From: Nocardioides cavernae
GTDB taxonomy: Bacteria; Actinomycetota; Actinomycetes; Propionibacteriales; Nocardioidaceae
Assembly: GCF_013410035.1 (NCBI RefSeq)
Contig: NZ_JACCBW010000004.1
Location: 62,001 to 126,000 of the forward strand
Reading direction: 5' to 3'
Length of the DNA: 64,000 nucleotides
The notes below the pieces were generated by a model, which saw nothing but the letters and a program-made list of their open reading frames with translations, had not been told where the DNA came from and made no database searches. Below, piece after piece: positions 33,805-41,783 of the stretch. The position numbers were made by a program, and so were the translations under genes. Each line of letters opens with the position of its first letter. The first letter of the stretch is position 1.

Positions 33805-34410
33805 CTAGGCGTTGACGACCTCGACCCGGATCGACTGCGCGTCGACGACGGCGCGGTCGAGCACCGCCCGGCGCGGGTCCGGCACGGCGAGCCACGGCGC
33901 GACGACCCGCACCGACGACAGCCGCTGGTCGGCGAGCACGGCGTCGACGGCGACGTGGTCACCACCGGTGACGACGACGGGGACACCGGCGAGGATGCGT
34001 GCCGCGTGGTCGGCCGCCGCCTCGTACGCCTGGCGCGCCTGGTTGTCGCGACGGCGGGCGAAGCGCTGCTGGCTCTGCCCACCCGCCTTGGTCCGCCCCT
34101 GCACGTGGCGCTGGCCGATCTTGTGCTCGACCACCGCGGGGCCCTGCAGCCGCGCGACGGCGAACCCGCCCTTGCGCACCAGCAGCACGCCCCAGGCGTC
34201 AGGCGGCACCACGGCGGCGGCGAGGGCGGCGGCGTCGGGCGGTCCGGCGTACGGCTCGGCGAAGGGCAGGCGGGCGACGAAGTGGGAGCCGTCGACGGCC
34301 GCACCGCGGAGCGCCCCGTCGCCGACGGCGAGCTCGGCCCCACCGTGACCGGTCGAGAAGTTGCCGACCCAGCGCTCCCAGCGCGCGGACGGGACGAGGA
34401 CCTCGGGCAC
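33805..34410 (-). CDS. acVLRF1 family peptidyl-tRNA hydrolase (Vms1-like release factor)
   Basis: The 201-residue protein has the release-factor-like loop GGQSQQRFARRRDNQAR (residues 110-126) that defines the actinobacterial Vms1-like release factor 1 family, a set of eRF1-fold proteins. Related eukaryotic Vms1 and bacterial counterparts cut peptidyl-tRNA on stalled ribosomes. The preceding WGVLLVRKGGFAVARLQG and VEHKIGQRHVQGRTKAGG also match this fold. TAGGTT ends 6 nt before the GTG at 34410. It lies 9 nt downstream of the AraC-type gene but has its own promoter. Confidence 0.85.
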   Translation of the reverse strand: MPEVLVPSARWERWVGNFSTGHGGAELAVGDGALRGAAVDGSHFVARLPFAEPYAGPPDAAALAAAVVPPDAWGVLLVRKGGFAVARLQGPAVVEHKIGQRHVQGRTKAGGQSQQRFARRRDNQARQAYEAAADHAARILAGVPVVVTGGDHVAVDAVLADQRLSSVRVVAPWLAVPDPRRAVLDRAVVDAQSIRVEVVNA

Positions 34411-34416
34411 GCGTCG

Positions 34417-34422
34417 AACCTA
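34417..34422 (-). promoter_or_regulatory. -10 box of a leaderless promoter (acVLRF1 gene)
   Basis: TAGGTT on the minus strand, 6 nt before the GTG at 34410. It overlaps the stop codon of the AraC-type gene upstream. Confidence 0.6.
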
Positions 34423-35394
34423 GCCTGCGGGCACCTCGGGGCGGGGCACCGTCACCCCGCCGGGCAGCACCAGCTCGGCGGGGTCGTGGCGGGCGTACGC
34501 ACCCGGTGTCATGCCGTGCGCCCGGCGGAACGCGCGGTTGAAGGCCGCCTCCGACTGGTAGCCGACGCGCTCGGCGACCCGGGCGAGCGAGAGCCTGCGC
34601 TCACGGACCAGCCGCGCCGCGAGGTCCATGCGCCACGCGGTGACGTAGCCCATCGCCGGCTCGCCCAGCGTCTGGCGGAAGCGGTCGGCGAAGGCGGAGC
34701 GGGACATGCCGGCCTCGGCCGCGAGCGAGGCCAGGGTCCACGGTGCGCCGGGCTCGGCGTGGAACGCGGCGAGGGCGAGGCCGACCTGCGGGTCGCGCAG
34801 GCCCGCGACCCACCCGCGGTCCTGCGCGCCGGACTCCAGCCACGACCGGACCGCCTGGACCACGAGGACGTCGGCGAGCCGCGCCGTGACCACGTCGCTG
34901 CCCGGCCGCGGGCTGCGCGACTCCGCTCCGATCACGTCGAACGCGGCCCGCATCCAGTCGGCGTCGCCGTCCGTGCCTGCCGGCAGGATGGCCGGGAGGC
35001 TGCGCAGCAGGCGCGCCACGCCGAGCCCGCTGAACGAGACCGCTCCGCACACCAGCTCGCACGGCTCCCCCGGGCCCGGGATGTCGAGCCGCTCGTAGCG
35101 CTCGCCCAGCTCCACCCGCGGCAGGTCGAAGAGCGGTGTCGCCCGGCTGCCGGGGGCGTCGAGGATGACGTGGCCGGCACCCGTGGGCACGAGCGCCATG
35201 TCGCCCTGCCCCATCCGCAGGGTCTCCCCGTCGACCTCGAGCACGAGCTCGCCGGCGGTCACGAGGTGGAAGACCACGGTGCCCGGGAGGGGAGGGATCT
35301 CGATGCCCCACGGGGCGCGGAGCAGCGACACGGCGTAGAACACCCCGCTCATGCCGAAGTCGGTGAGCGTGTCGGTGAGGAGGTCACGGTCCAC
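34420..35394 (-). CDS. AraC family transcriptional regulator with cupin sensor domain
   Basis: The 324-residue protein combines an N-terminal Cupin_6-type sensor (LLRAPWGIEIPPLPGTVVFHLV) with a C-terminal AraC double helix-turn-helix (WTLASLAAEAGMSRSAFADRF, then RVAERVGYQSEAAFNRAFRRAHGMTPGAYA). Such proteins commonly control a divergent oxidoreductase gene, and exactly such a gene starts at 35525. The GTG at 35394 is used because a longer frame would run through the intergenic region into the divergent gene; GGAGGATG lies upstream at long spacing. Confidence 0.85.
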   Translation of the reverse strand: MDRDLLTDTLTDFGMSGVFYAVSLLRAPWGIEIPPLPGTVVFHLVTAGELVLEVDGETLRMGQGDMALVPTGAGHVILDAPGSRATPLFDLPRVELGERYERLDIPGPGEPCELVCGAVSFSGLGVARLLRSLPAILPAGTDGDADWMRAAFDVIGAESRSPRPGSDVVTARLADVLVVQAVRSWLESGAQDRGWVAGLRDPQVGLALAAFHAEPGAPWTLASLAAEAGMSRSAFADRFRQTLGEPAMGYVTAWRMDLAARLVRERRLSLARVAERVGYQSEAAFNRAFRRAHGMTPGAYARHDPAELVLPGGVTVPRPEVPAG

Positions 35395-35411
35395 GCGCTC
35401 AGCATCCTCCC

Positions 35412-35459
35412 TGCCGGACGATCGAGCAAGGGATGCGGTCGATCCGGCATTGATCGTCC
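35412..35459. promoter_or_regulatory. Candidate AraC-regulator operator between divergent genes
   Basis: Two interlocked inverted repeats: TGCCGGA (35412-35418) with TCCGGCA (35443-35449), and GGACGATC (35416-35423) with GATCGTCC (35452-35459). They lie between the regulator and the reductase gene it probably controls. Confidence 0.5.
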
Positions 35460-35524
35460 GACCCCGCGGTACCAGTCTGGACTCATCACCGGAACAGGTC
35501 CGGGCACACCGATGGAGGAGCGTC

Positions 35525-36175
35525 ATGAGGGTTCTCGTTGTGGGAGCAAGCCGCGGCACCGGCGCGGAGCTGGTCGAGGAGCTGGCCGAGCGGGGTCACG
35601 TGGTCACCGCGTTCTCGCGCCGAGCGGGAGCACACCCCGAGGGCGTGCGGACCGTGACGGGCGACGTGCTGGACGCGGACGCCCTCGGCAAGGCGATGGT
35701 CGGGCAGGACGCCGTGGCGGTGACGCTCGGCATCCCGGACAACCCCTTCCGGGTACGGCTGACCCGGCGCGCGAGCTCGCGGCTCGACGTCCGCTCGGCC
35801 GGCACGCGAGCGGTGCTCGACGCGATGGGCGAGCACGACGTCCCACGCCTCGTGGTCCAGTCGACCTACGGCATCGGCGACACCTACCGGCACCTGCCGC
35901 TCGCGCTCAAGGCGTTCTTCACGCTCGGCATCCGGCCGCAGGTCCGCGACCACGAGCGCCAGGAGGAGGTGGTCCGCGAGAGCGGCCTCGCGTGGACGAT
36001 CGTGCGCCCGACGGTCCTGCACGACGAGGCGACCGACGCGCCCGCCCACGTCAGCACCGACGACCTCGCACCGACGATGAGGGTGTCGCGCCGCCAGGTC
36101 GCGCGGGTCGAGGCGGACGCGATCGAGGACGACTCGCGTCACGCGCAGGTGCTCTCGGTGACGGCGGCCGCCTGA
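35525..36175 (+). CDS. Atypical SDR / NAD(P)H-binding reductase
   Basis: The 216-residue protein starts with the Rossmann motif VLVVGASRGTGAELV and resembles NAD(P)-binding proteins of the NmrA/atypical-SDR type (PRLVVQSTYGIGDT, WTIVRPTVLHDE). There is no classical YxxxK. Substrate unknown. GGAGGAGCGTC precedes the ATG. It is divergent from the AraC-type regulator, which likely controls it. Confidence 0.82.
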   Translation: MRVLVVGASRGTGAELVEELAERGHVVTAFSRRAGAHPEGVRTVTGDVLDADALGKAMVGQDAVAVTLGIPDNPFRVRLTRRASSRLDVRSAGTRAVLDAMGEHDVPRLVVQSTYGIGDTYRHLPLALKAFFTLGIRPQVRDHERQEEVVRESGLAWTIVRPTVLHDEATDAPAHVSTDDLAPTMRVSRRQVARVEADAIEDDSRHAQVLSVTAAA

Positions 36176-36204
36176 GGATGTCACGATCGGCCCCCGGGTC
36201 GCGC

Positions 36205-36210
36205 TAGCCT
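36205..36210 (+). promoter_or_regulatory. -10 box of a leaderless promoter (membrane protein)
   Basis: TAGCCT ends 7 nt before the ATG at 36218. Confidence 0.6.
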
Positions 36211-36217
36211 CCGCGGC

Positions 36218-36694
36218 ATGCGCGTTCCGGGGGCCGAGAGCGGCTGGGGGTACGTCCTCCTCGTCGGGGGCGCGCTCATCGTCTGGTCCCTGGCGCTGGA
36301 TGCGAGCCTCGGGTCCGAGCGCCGGATCGCGGTGTGGTGGGTCCGCAGCGTGCGACGGCTCGGCGCGTGGGCAGGCCCTGTCTCGTTCCTCCGCTCGACC
36401 GTCCTGCTCGCGCTCTACGCGATCGTCGCCTGGCTGGGCGACCTGCTGGCGGGGCGTCTCGGCGACCCGTTGTGGGCCCTGGTCGTCTCGGGACCCGCCA
36501 TGGTGGCGTACGCCCCGGTCGTGCTCGCCATGACGCCGTTCGACGTCGTCGACGTCCAGCTGTGGCGGTCCCAGCTGTCCGCCGTCGGCGCCGAGGCCCG
36601 CGAGCAGCGCGCCGTCGCGTGGTGGGCAGGGCTGCCCGCCCTCGCGGGGTTCATGGCGATCATGCTCACCCTGATGTCGATCTTCGTCGACTGA
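36218..36694 (+). CDS. Hypothetical membrane protein
   Basis: The 158-residue protein is not recognised. It has four hydrophobic segments (about residues 10-30, 55-75, 85-105 and 135-156) joined by short basic and acidic loops such as GSERRIAVWWVRSVRRLG and DVQLWRSQLSAVGAEAREQ. No signal peptide cleavage site is obvious. It stands between the reductase and the convergent NYN gene and seems to have its own leaderless promoter. Confidence 0.7.
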   Translation: MRVPGAESGWGYVLLVGGALIVWSLALDASLGSERRIAVWWVRSVRRLGAWAGPVSFLRSTVLLALYAIVAWLGDLLAGRLGDPLWALVVSGPAMVAYAPVVLAMTPFDVVDVQLWRSQLSAVGAEAREQRAVAWWAGLPALAGFMAIMLTLMSIFVD

Positions 36695-36715
36695 CCGCTT
36701 CCGCGGCCCGGGCCG

Positions 36716-37261
36716 TCAGAGGAAGTCGAACGGGTCGAACTCGTCGATCGGGATGATGCGGATCCGCGGCAACGAGGAGTTGAAGGCCCCGATGTCGTAC
36801 TCCAGGTCGATGATCCGCAGCCCGGGGAGGTTGCGGAACTGCGAGTTCATGAACTCGCCGAACCCGACCACGCCGACCTGACGGCTGCCGTCGCACAGCG
36901 CGGAGACCTGGTCGACGAAGTCGCCGTCGTGGCTGACGAGCACGACGTCGGCCGGCCGGTCGACCAGCGCCTCAGCGGTGCGCTGGATCGCGATGTCGAC
37001 GATCTTGCCCTCCCCGCTCAGCGGGATCGGCTTGAACCCGATGGCGAGCAGCGCCTGGACGAAGCTGGTCGGCAGCTCGGTGCTGGCGGCGAGGAAGAAC
37101 AGGCCGGTGACGTCCTGTTCGAAGGCCCGCTCGGCCCACTCGAGCAGCCGGTCCCAGCGCGGCCGCTCCTCGGGGCGGGGGCGACGACCCAGGATGGAGG
37201 TGCCCAGGGTGGCGTCGATGTTCTCCCCGTCGACGAGGAGGTAGGTCATCCGCTCGGCCAT
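36716..37261 (-). CDS. NYN domain (PIN-like nuclease) protein
   Basis: The 181-residue protein starts MTYLLVDGENIDATLG, the first acidic motif of NYN domains (COG1432/LabA-like), and has the second acidic motif VVLVSHDGDFVDQV. Such proteins are PIN-fold RNases or structural homologues. The acidic residues needed for a metal site are present (D11, D16, D of HDGDF), so activity is plausible but unproven. ATG 37261 has GGGAGAG upstream; ATG 37249 (MTYLLV) is an alternative. Confidence 0.82.
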   Translation of the reverse strand: MAERMTYLLVDGENIDATLGTSILGRRPRPEERPRWDRLLEWAERAFEQDVTGLFFLAASTELPTSFVQALLAIGFKPIPLSGEGKIVDIAIQRTAEALVDRPADVVLVSHDGDFVDQVSALCDGSRQVGVVGFGEFMNSQFRNLPGLRIIDLEYDIGAFNSSLPRIRIIPIDEFDPFDFL

Positions 37262-37307
37262 GCGAGGACTCTCCCACACGGTCGGCGGGACGTCCGGTCA
37301 GGGACGC

Positions 37308-37697
37308 TCAGGGCTGGTAGACGACCTTGAACGACTCCACGACGCGGTCGCCCTCGACGTCCACGTCCGTGACCTCCACCAGTGCACGCGGCACCCCCGA
37401 CCCGTCGCAGAGGATCGACAGGACGCCGGTCTCCGGCAGCTCGTCGCCGTAGTCGGCGGTCGACGCGGTGGTGCTGCCCAGCTCGTCGGCGAGCACCTCG
37501 GCGACGAAGGCGTCGGACTCCCCCGCGGAGTCGCCGAAGGCCCATGCCGGCGGGGGGACGGACTCGAGGGTGGTCGGCCCGAAGTAGGTCGGAGCGGCGT
37601 TGAGCTTGGCGTGGTAGCGAGCGAGGTCCCAGAAGACCCGCAGCTCCTCGTGGTCGAACTCGACATCAGCGGCGGGGTCGACCTCGGGCGGCTCCAT
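37308..37697 (-). CDS. ASCH domain-like protein, short C terminus
   Basis: The 129-residue protein matches the start and middle of ASCH (COG4405-type) proteins: FWDLARYHAKL, then WAFGDSAGESDAFVAEVLADELGSTTAST, and VLSILCDGSGVPRALVEVTDVDV. Typical members continue with a helix and a WRE-containing end, which is absent; the protein stops at VVYQP. ASCH domains are PUA-like folds linked to RNA or nucleoside handling. TAGGCT ends 6 nt before the ATG. Confidence 0.65.
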   Translation of the reverse strand: MEPPEVDPAADVEFDHEELRVFWDLARYHAKLNAAPTYFGPTTLESVPPPAWAFGDSAGESDAFVAEVLADELGSTTASTADYGDELPETGVLSILCDGSGVPRALVEVTDVDVEGDRVVESFKVVYQP

Positions 37698-37703
37698 GCA
37701 CGG

Positions 37704-37709
37704 AGCCTA
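37704..37709 (-). promoter_or_regulatory. -10 box of a leaderless promoter (ASCH-like gene)
   Basis: TAGGCT on the minus strand, 6 nt before the ATG at 37697. Confidence 0.6.
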
Positions 37710-37714
37710 GCCAG

Positions 37715-38497
37715 TCAAGCCACGTCGGCGACGTACGACGCGAACGCCCGCGCCTGGTCCATCGAGCCCGGCCGCGGCGCGGATGCCGGGTCGAGCCCGA
37801 GGTCGCGGTCCGCGAGCACCTGCTGCAGCAGGGGCCGCCAGCGCGGGTCGGCGTGCATCATCGCCCACCGCAGGGCGTCGCGCTTGCTCGCGACCGCCCC
37901 GGTGCGGACCGTGTAGAGGCTGCGACTCGCCTGCACCACGAGGTAGCGCTGGCACCACGCGACGCTCGGCGAGCACCAGGCGAGGACGTCGTCGGCCAGC
38001 GTGGCCAGGCCCGCGCGGGCACAGTCGCGGAGCACCGTGTCCGGCACCGGTTCGACGAGCCGCTCCGGGCACGGTCCGACGAGCGTGATGCCGTGCTCGC
38101 GGAGGATCCAGCGGGTCCACGGCTGGTTGCAGTGGGTCGACCAGATCATCTCGTCGGAGCCGTGGTCGACGTAGAGCCACTCCCGGCCGAGACCCGCCGT
38201 CGTGCGCAGGTCGGACGCGACGGCGTACGACCCCTCCAGGTGTCCGTGCCAGAAGCCGCCGCGGCGCGGGAGCTGCCGGTGCACCTCCCGCAGCGCGGCC
38301 TCCTGCGCCGCGTCGGGCCGCCCGCGCACCACGACGAGGAAGTCGCAGTCGCTGTGGCGGTCACCGGCGCCGAGGGCGAACGAGCCCTGCAGGTAGGCCC
38401 CCACGAACGAGTCGCCCAGGATCGCCTGCGCGTCCGTGACGAGCTCGTGCAGCACGCCGTTGAGGTCGGCGAAGCGGGTGGGGTGGGGGTTCAGCAC
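37715..38497 (-). CDS. Nucleotidyltransferase, aminoglycoside-adenylyltransferase-like
   Basis: The 260-residue protein has the nucleotidyltransferase signature GSFALGAGDRHSDCDF (GS at 38-39, Asp50 and Asp52) followed by an all-helical C-terminal domain with WCSPSVAWCQRYLVVQASRSLYT, resembling the DUF4111 domain of AadA-like enzymes. Resistance is not implied; many chromosomal homologues have unknown substrates. The GTG at 38497 is the first usable start and lacks a clear ribosome binding site. Confidence 0.78.
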   Translation of the reverse strand: MLNPHPTRFADLNGVLHELVTDAQAILGDSFVGAYLQGSFALGAGDRHSDCDFLVVVRGRPDAAQEAALREVHRQLPRRGGFWHGHLEGSYAVASDLRTTAGLGREWLYVDHGSDEMIWSTHCNQPWTRWILREHGITLVGPCPERLVEPVPDTVLRDCARAGLATLADDVLAWCSPSVAWCQRYLVVQASRSLYTVRTGAVASKRDALRWAMMHADPRWRPLLQQVLADRDLGLDPASAPRPGSMDQARAFASYVADVA

Positions 38498-38548
38498 GCA
38501 AGGAGTGTGCGCGCGGCACGTGTCCCCGCGCCACGCAATATCTGCAGG

Positions 38549-38929
38549 TCAGACGTTGAACCCGAGGGCCCGCAGCTGCTCGCGGCCGTCCTCGGTGATC
38601 TTGTCCGGGCCCCACGGGGGCATCCAGACCCAGTTGATCGCGACGTCGCCGACGAGGCCCTCGAGGGCCGACTCGGTCTGGTCGGTGATCACGTCGGTCA
38701 GCGGGCAGGCCGCCGAGGTGAGGGTCATGTCGAGCACGGCGTTGGCGTGCTCGTCGAGGTGGACGCCGTAGACGAGGCCGAGGTCCACGACGTTGATCCC
38801 GAGCTCGGGGTCGACGACGTCCTTCATCGCCTCGGTGACGTCGTCCACGGTGACGGTGGAGGTGCCCCCGCCCTGGGTGGCCTCGGGGACCTCGGGCAGG
38901 TCGCTGTGGTCCGGCTGGGTCTCGGTCAT
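38549..38929 (-). CDS. SufT-like metal-sulfur cluster assembly factor (DUF59)
   Basis: The 126-residue protein carries the DUF59 core VVDPELGINVVDLGLVY and the conserved cysteine in TSAACPLTD, as in SufT/PaaD-like Fe-S maturation factors. It is the last gene of the suf operon; its ATG overlaps the sufU stop (ATGA). The N-terminal 25 residues are acidic and low in complexity. It probably helps deliver finished clusters to target proteins. Confidence 0.9.
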   Translation of the reverse strand: MTETQPDHSDLPEVPEATQGGGTSTVTVDDVTEAMKDVVDPELGINVVDLGLVYGVHLDEHANAVLDMTLTSAACPLTDVITDQTESALEGLVGDVAINWVWMPPWGPDKITEDGREQLRALGFNV

Positions 38930-39405
38930 GAGGAGGCTCCTTCGGTCGTGGCCTGGGTGGTCGCGTCCTTCCACGCCATCCAGGAGAGCAGGGCGCACTT
39001 CACGCGCGCGGGGAACTTGGCGACGCCGGCGAACGCGATGCCGTCCTCGAGGACGTCCTCGTCCGGCTCGACCTGCCCCTTGCCCTGCATGAGCTCGAGG
39101 AAGGTCTGGTGGATCGCCATGGCGTCGCCGACGGGCTTGCCGATCACGAGGTCGGTCAGCACGGAGGCCGAGGCCTGCGAGATGGAGCAGCCGACCGAGT
39201 CGTAGGACACGTCCTCGACGACGGGGCCGTCGGGACCCTCGGCGAGGTGCACCCGGAGGGTCACCTCGTCGCCGCAGGTCGGGTTGACGTGGTGCACCTC
39301 GGCAGTGCCGGCGGAGGACGGGTCGCCCCTGAGTCCCTTGTGGTGCGGGTTCTTGTAGTGGTCCAGGATGATCTCCTGGTAGAGCGCGTCGAGGTCGGTG
39401 CTCAT
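38926..39405 (-). CDS. sufU: Fe-S cluster assembly protein SufU
   Basis: SufU is a zinc-dependent sulfurtransferase that accepts sulfur from SufS. The 159-residue protein starts LDALYQEIILDHYKNPHHKG and keeps the three cysteines in NPTCGDEV, SVGCSISQASAS and ARVKCALLSW. It overlaps sufS upstream and the SufT-like gene downstream by 4 nt each, so the three are translationally coupled. Confidence 0.95.
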   Translation of the reverse strand: MSTDLDALYQEIILDHYKNPHHKGLRGDPSSAGTAEVHHVNPTCGDEVTLRVHLAEGPDGPVVEDVSYDSVGCSISQASASVLTDLVIGKPVGDAMAIHQTFLELMQGKGQVEPDEDVLEDGIAFAGVAKFPARVKCALLSWMAWKDATTQATTEGASS

Positions 39406-40640
39406 CGGTCCACCTTGAAGTAGCTGCGGGTGTGGTGGAGGGCCTCGACGAGCGCGTCGATCTCCGCGGGCGTCGTGTAGAGGTAGGACGACATCCGCGT
39501 CGAGCTCTGCACGCCGAAGCGGGCGTGCGCCGGCTTCGCGCAGTGGTGGCCCGCGCGCACCGCGACACCGCGCGAGTCGAGGACCTGCGCGATGTCGTGC
39601 GGGTGCACGCCGTCGAGCTCGAACGAGATCGCGCCGCCGCGCTGGGTGGCGTCGAGCGGTCCGAGCACCGTCAGCCCCGGGACGGACTGCAGGCCCTCGA
39701 GGGCGTACGCCGTGATGGCCTGCTCGTGCGCGTGGATGGCGTCGAGCCCGATGTGAGCGAGGTAGTCGACCGCGCAGCCGAGGCCGATGGCCTCGACGAT
39801 CGGCGGCGTGCCGGCCTCGAACCGGTGGGGCGCCCTGGCGAACGTCGAGCGCGCCATGGTGACGGTCTCGATCATCTCGCCACCGCCGTGGAAGGGCGGG
39901 AGCTCGTTGAGCAGCTCCTCACGGCCCCACAGCACGCCGATGCCGGTCGGGCCGCAGACCTTGTGGCCGGTGAAGACCAGGAAGTCGCACCCGACCTCCT
40001 GCACGTCCACGGCGAGCTGCGGCGCCGCCTGCGAGGCGTCGACGACGGAGTACGCCCCGACCGCCCTCGCCCGCGCCGCCAGGTCGGCGACGGGGTTGAT
40101 CGTGCCGAGCATGTTGGACACCCAGGTGAACGCGACGACCTTGGTGTGCTCGTCGACCAGCCGGTCGGCGTCCGTCAGGTCGAGCCGGCCGTCGTCGGTC
40201 AGGCCGAACCAGCGCAGCTCGGCGCCGGAGCGCTCGCAGGCCAGCTGCCACGACACGATGTTGGAGTGGTGCTCCATCTCGGTGATGACGACGTTGTCGC
40301 CCGGGCCGAGCTCGATGGTGCGGGCCAGCAGGTTGAGCGCCTCGGTGGCGTTCTTGGTGAAGACGACCTCGTTGCGCGAGGGCGCGTTGAGGAACGCCGC
40401 CACCTTGTCCCGCGCCCCCTCGTAGGCCTCCGTCGACTCCGCGCCGAGCTGGTGCATGGCGCGGGCGATGTTGGCGTTGTGCCGCTCGAGGTGGTCGACC
40501 ATCGTGTCGATGACGACCTGCGGCTTCTGCGAGGTGTTGGCGCTGTCGAGGTAGACCAGCGGCGCACCGCCCGCGAGCGTGCGCTCGAGGATCGGGAAGT
40601 CCTTGCGGATCACGTCGAGATCCGGGAGCAGTCCTTGCAT
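39402..40640 (-). CDS. sufS: Cysteine desulfurase SufS
   Basis: PLP-dependent enzyme that takes sulfur from cysteine for Fe-S clusters. The 412 residues contain the PLP-lysine region FTGHKVCGPTGIGVL and the late active-site cysteine RAGHHCAKPAHARFG. NTSQKPQVVID near the N terminus is typical of group II desulfurases. GGAGAGGAGG precedes the ATG, and sufU overlaps its end. Confidence 0.95.
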   Translation of the reverse strand: MQGLLPDLDVIRKDFPILERTLAGGAPLVYLDSANTSQKPQVVIDTMVDHLERHNANIARAMHQLGAESTEAYEGARDKVAAFLNAPSRNEVVFTKNATEALNLLARTIELGPGDNVVITEMEHHSNIVSWQLACERSGAELRWFGLTDDGRLDLTDADRLVDEHTKVVAFTWVSNMLGTINPVADLAARARAVGAYSVVDASQAAPQLAVDVQEVGCDFLVFTGHKVCGPTGIGVLWGREELLNELPPFHGGGEMIETVTMARSTFARAPHRFEAGTPPIVEAIGLGCAVDYLAHIGLDAIHAHEQAITAYALEGLQSVPGLTVLGPLDATQRGGAISFELDGVHPHDIAQVLDSRGVAVRAGHHCAKPAHARFGVQSSTRMSSYLYTTPAEIDALVEALHHTRSYFKVDR

Positions 40641-40677
40641 CGTGGTCCTCCTCTCCTGGTGCAGTGGTGGGGGCAGG

Positions 40678-41439
40678 TCAGGCCGTGGCGGCCTTGACGT
40701 AGCGGTCGTAGCCGTTGGCCTCGAGCTCGTCGGCCAGCTCCTTGCCGCCGGACTCGGCGACCTTGCCGTCGACGAACACGTGGACGTGGTCGGGCTCGAT
40801 GTAGCGCAGGATGCGGGTGTAGTGGGTGATCAGCAGGACACCCTTGCCCTCACGCGCGCGGAAGCGGTTGACGCCCTCGGAGACGATCTTGAGCGCGTCG
40901 ATGTCGAGGCCGGAGTCGGTCTCGTCGAGGACGGCGACCTTGGGGTCGAGGAGCTCCAGCTGGGCGATCTCGTGGCGCTTCTTCTCACCACCGGAGAAGC
41001 CCTCGTTGACCGAGCGCTGCGAGAACGACGAGTCGAGGTTGAGCGCCTCGAGGGCGCCGTTGACGTCCTTGACCCAGGTGCGCAGCTTGGGCGCCTCGCC
41101 GTCGATGGCGGCCTTGGCCGTGCGCAGGAAGTTGGCGACGGAGACACCCGGGACCTCGACGGGGTACTGCATCGCGAGGAAGAGGCCGGCGCGGGCGCGC
41201 TCGTCGACGGAGAGCGAGAGGACGTCCTGGCCGTCGAGGGTCACCGAGCCACCCGTGATGGTGTACTTGGGGTGGCCGGCGATGGAGTAGGCGAGCGTCG
41301 ACTTGCCGGAGCCGTTGGGCCCCATGATGGCGTGGGTCTCGCCGTCCTTGATGGTGAGGGTGACGCCCTTGAGGATCTCCTTGGGGCCGTCCTCGGTGTC
41401 GACGGTGACGTGCAGGTCGGTGATGACGAGCTTGCTCAT
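40678..41439 (-). CDS. sufC: Fe-S assembly ATPase SufC
   Basis: ATPase of the SufBCD scaffold. The 253 residues show Walker A GPNGSGKST, the SufC-type signature FSGGEKKRHEIAQ, Walker B VAVLDETDSGLD and LLITHYTRIL. The DETDSGLD form is diagnostic of SufC as against other ABC ATPases. The ATG overlaps the stop of the Rieske gene (ATGA). Confidence 0.96.
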   Translation of the reverse strand: MSKLVITDLHVTVDTEDGPKEILKGVTLTIKDGETHAIMGPNGSGKSTLAYSIAGHPKYTITGGSVTLDGQDVLSLSVDERARAGLFLAMQYPVEVPGVSVANFLRTAKAAIDGEAPKLRTWVKDVNGALEALNLDSSFSQRSVNEGFSGGEKKRHEIAQLELLDPKVAVLDETDSGLDIDALKIVSEGVNRFRAREGKGVLLITHYTRILRYIEPDHVHVFVDGKVAESGGKELADELEANGYDRYVKAATA

Positions 41440-41783
41440 GCGGGGGTGACTCCGTTCAGGGTGGTCTCGGTGTCGACGTAGACGTCTCCGTCGCGTACGT
41501 CGACCGGGAAAGTGGCGACCGGCTCGGTCGCCGGGAGGTTGGTGGGCTTGCCGGTGCGCAGGTCGAACATCGACCCGTGCAGCCAGCACTCGATCTGGCA
41601 GCCGCCGTCGGTCCGCTCGACCTCGCCCTCGCTGAGGGCGACCTCGGCGTGGCTGCAGGTGTTCTCGATGGCGAAGACCTCGTCGCCGTCGCGGGCGATG
41701 GCGAGGTCGTACCGCCCGAGGGTGACGGCGAGCGCCTGGTCGGCGGCCACGTCGGACAGCGCGCACGCGCGCTCGAAGGTCAC
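41436..41783 (-). CDS. Rieske-type ferredoxin in the suf operon
   Basis: The 115-residue protein has both Rieske cluster motifs, CSHAEV and CWLHGSMFDL, which hold a [2Fe-2S] cluster by two Cys and two His. It resembles the small ferredoxin subunits of dioxygenases. A Rieske gene between sufD and sufC is common in actinobacteria and may donate electrons during cluster assembly (inference). It overlaps sufD and sufC by 4 nt each. Confidence 0.92.
   Translation of the reverse strand: MTFERACALSDVAADQALAVTLGRYDLAIARDGDEVFAIENTCSHAEVALSEGEVERTDGGCQIECWLHGSMFDLRTGKPTNLPATEPVATFPVDVRDGDVYVDTETTLNGVTPA

Noticed and set aside
32857..36207. A 1116-codon plus-strand frame
   Set aside because: Runs antisense through four well-supported genes and then over the reductase gene in another frame; composition is that of a GC-bias shadow.
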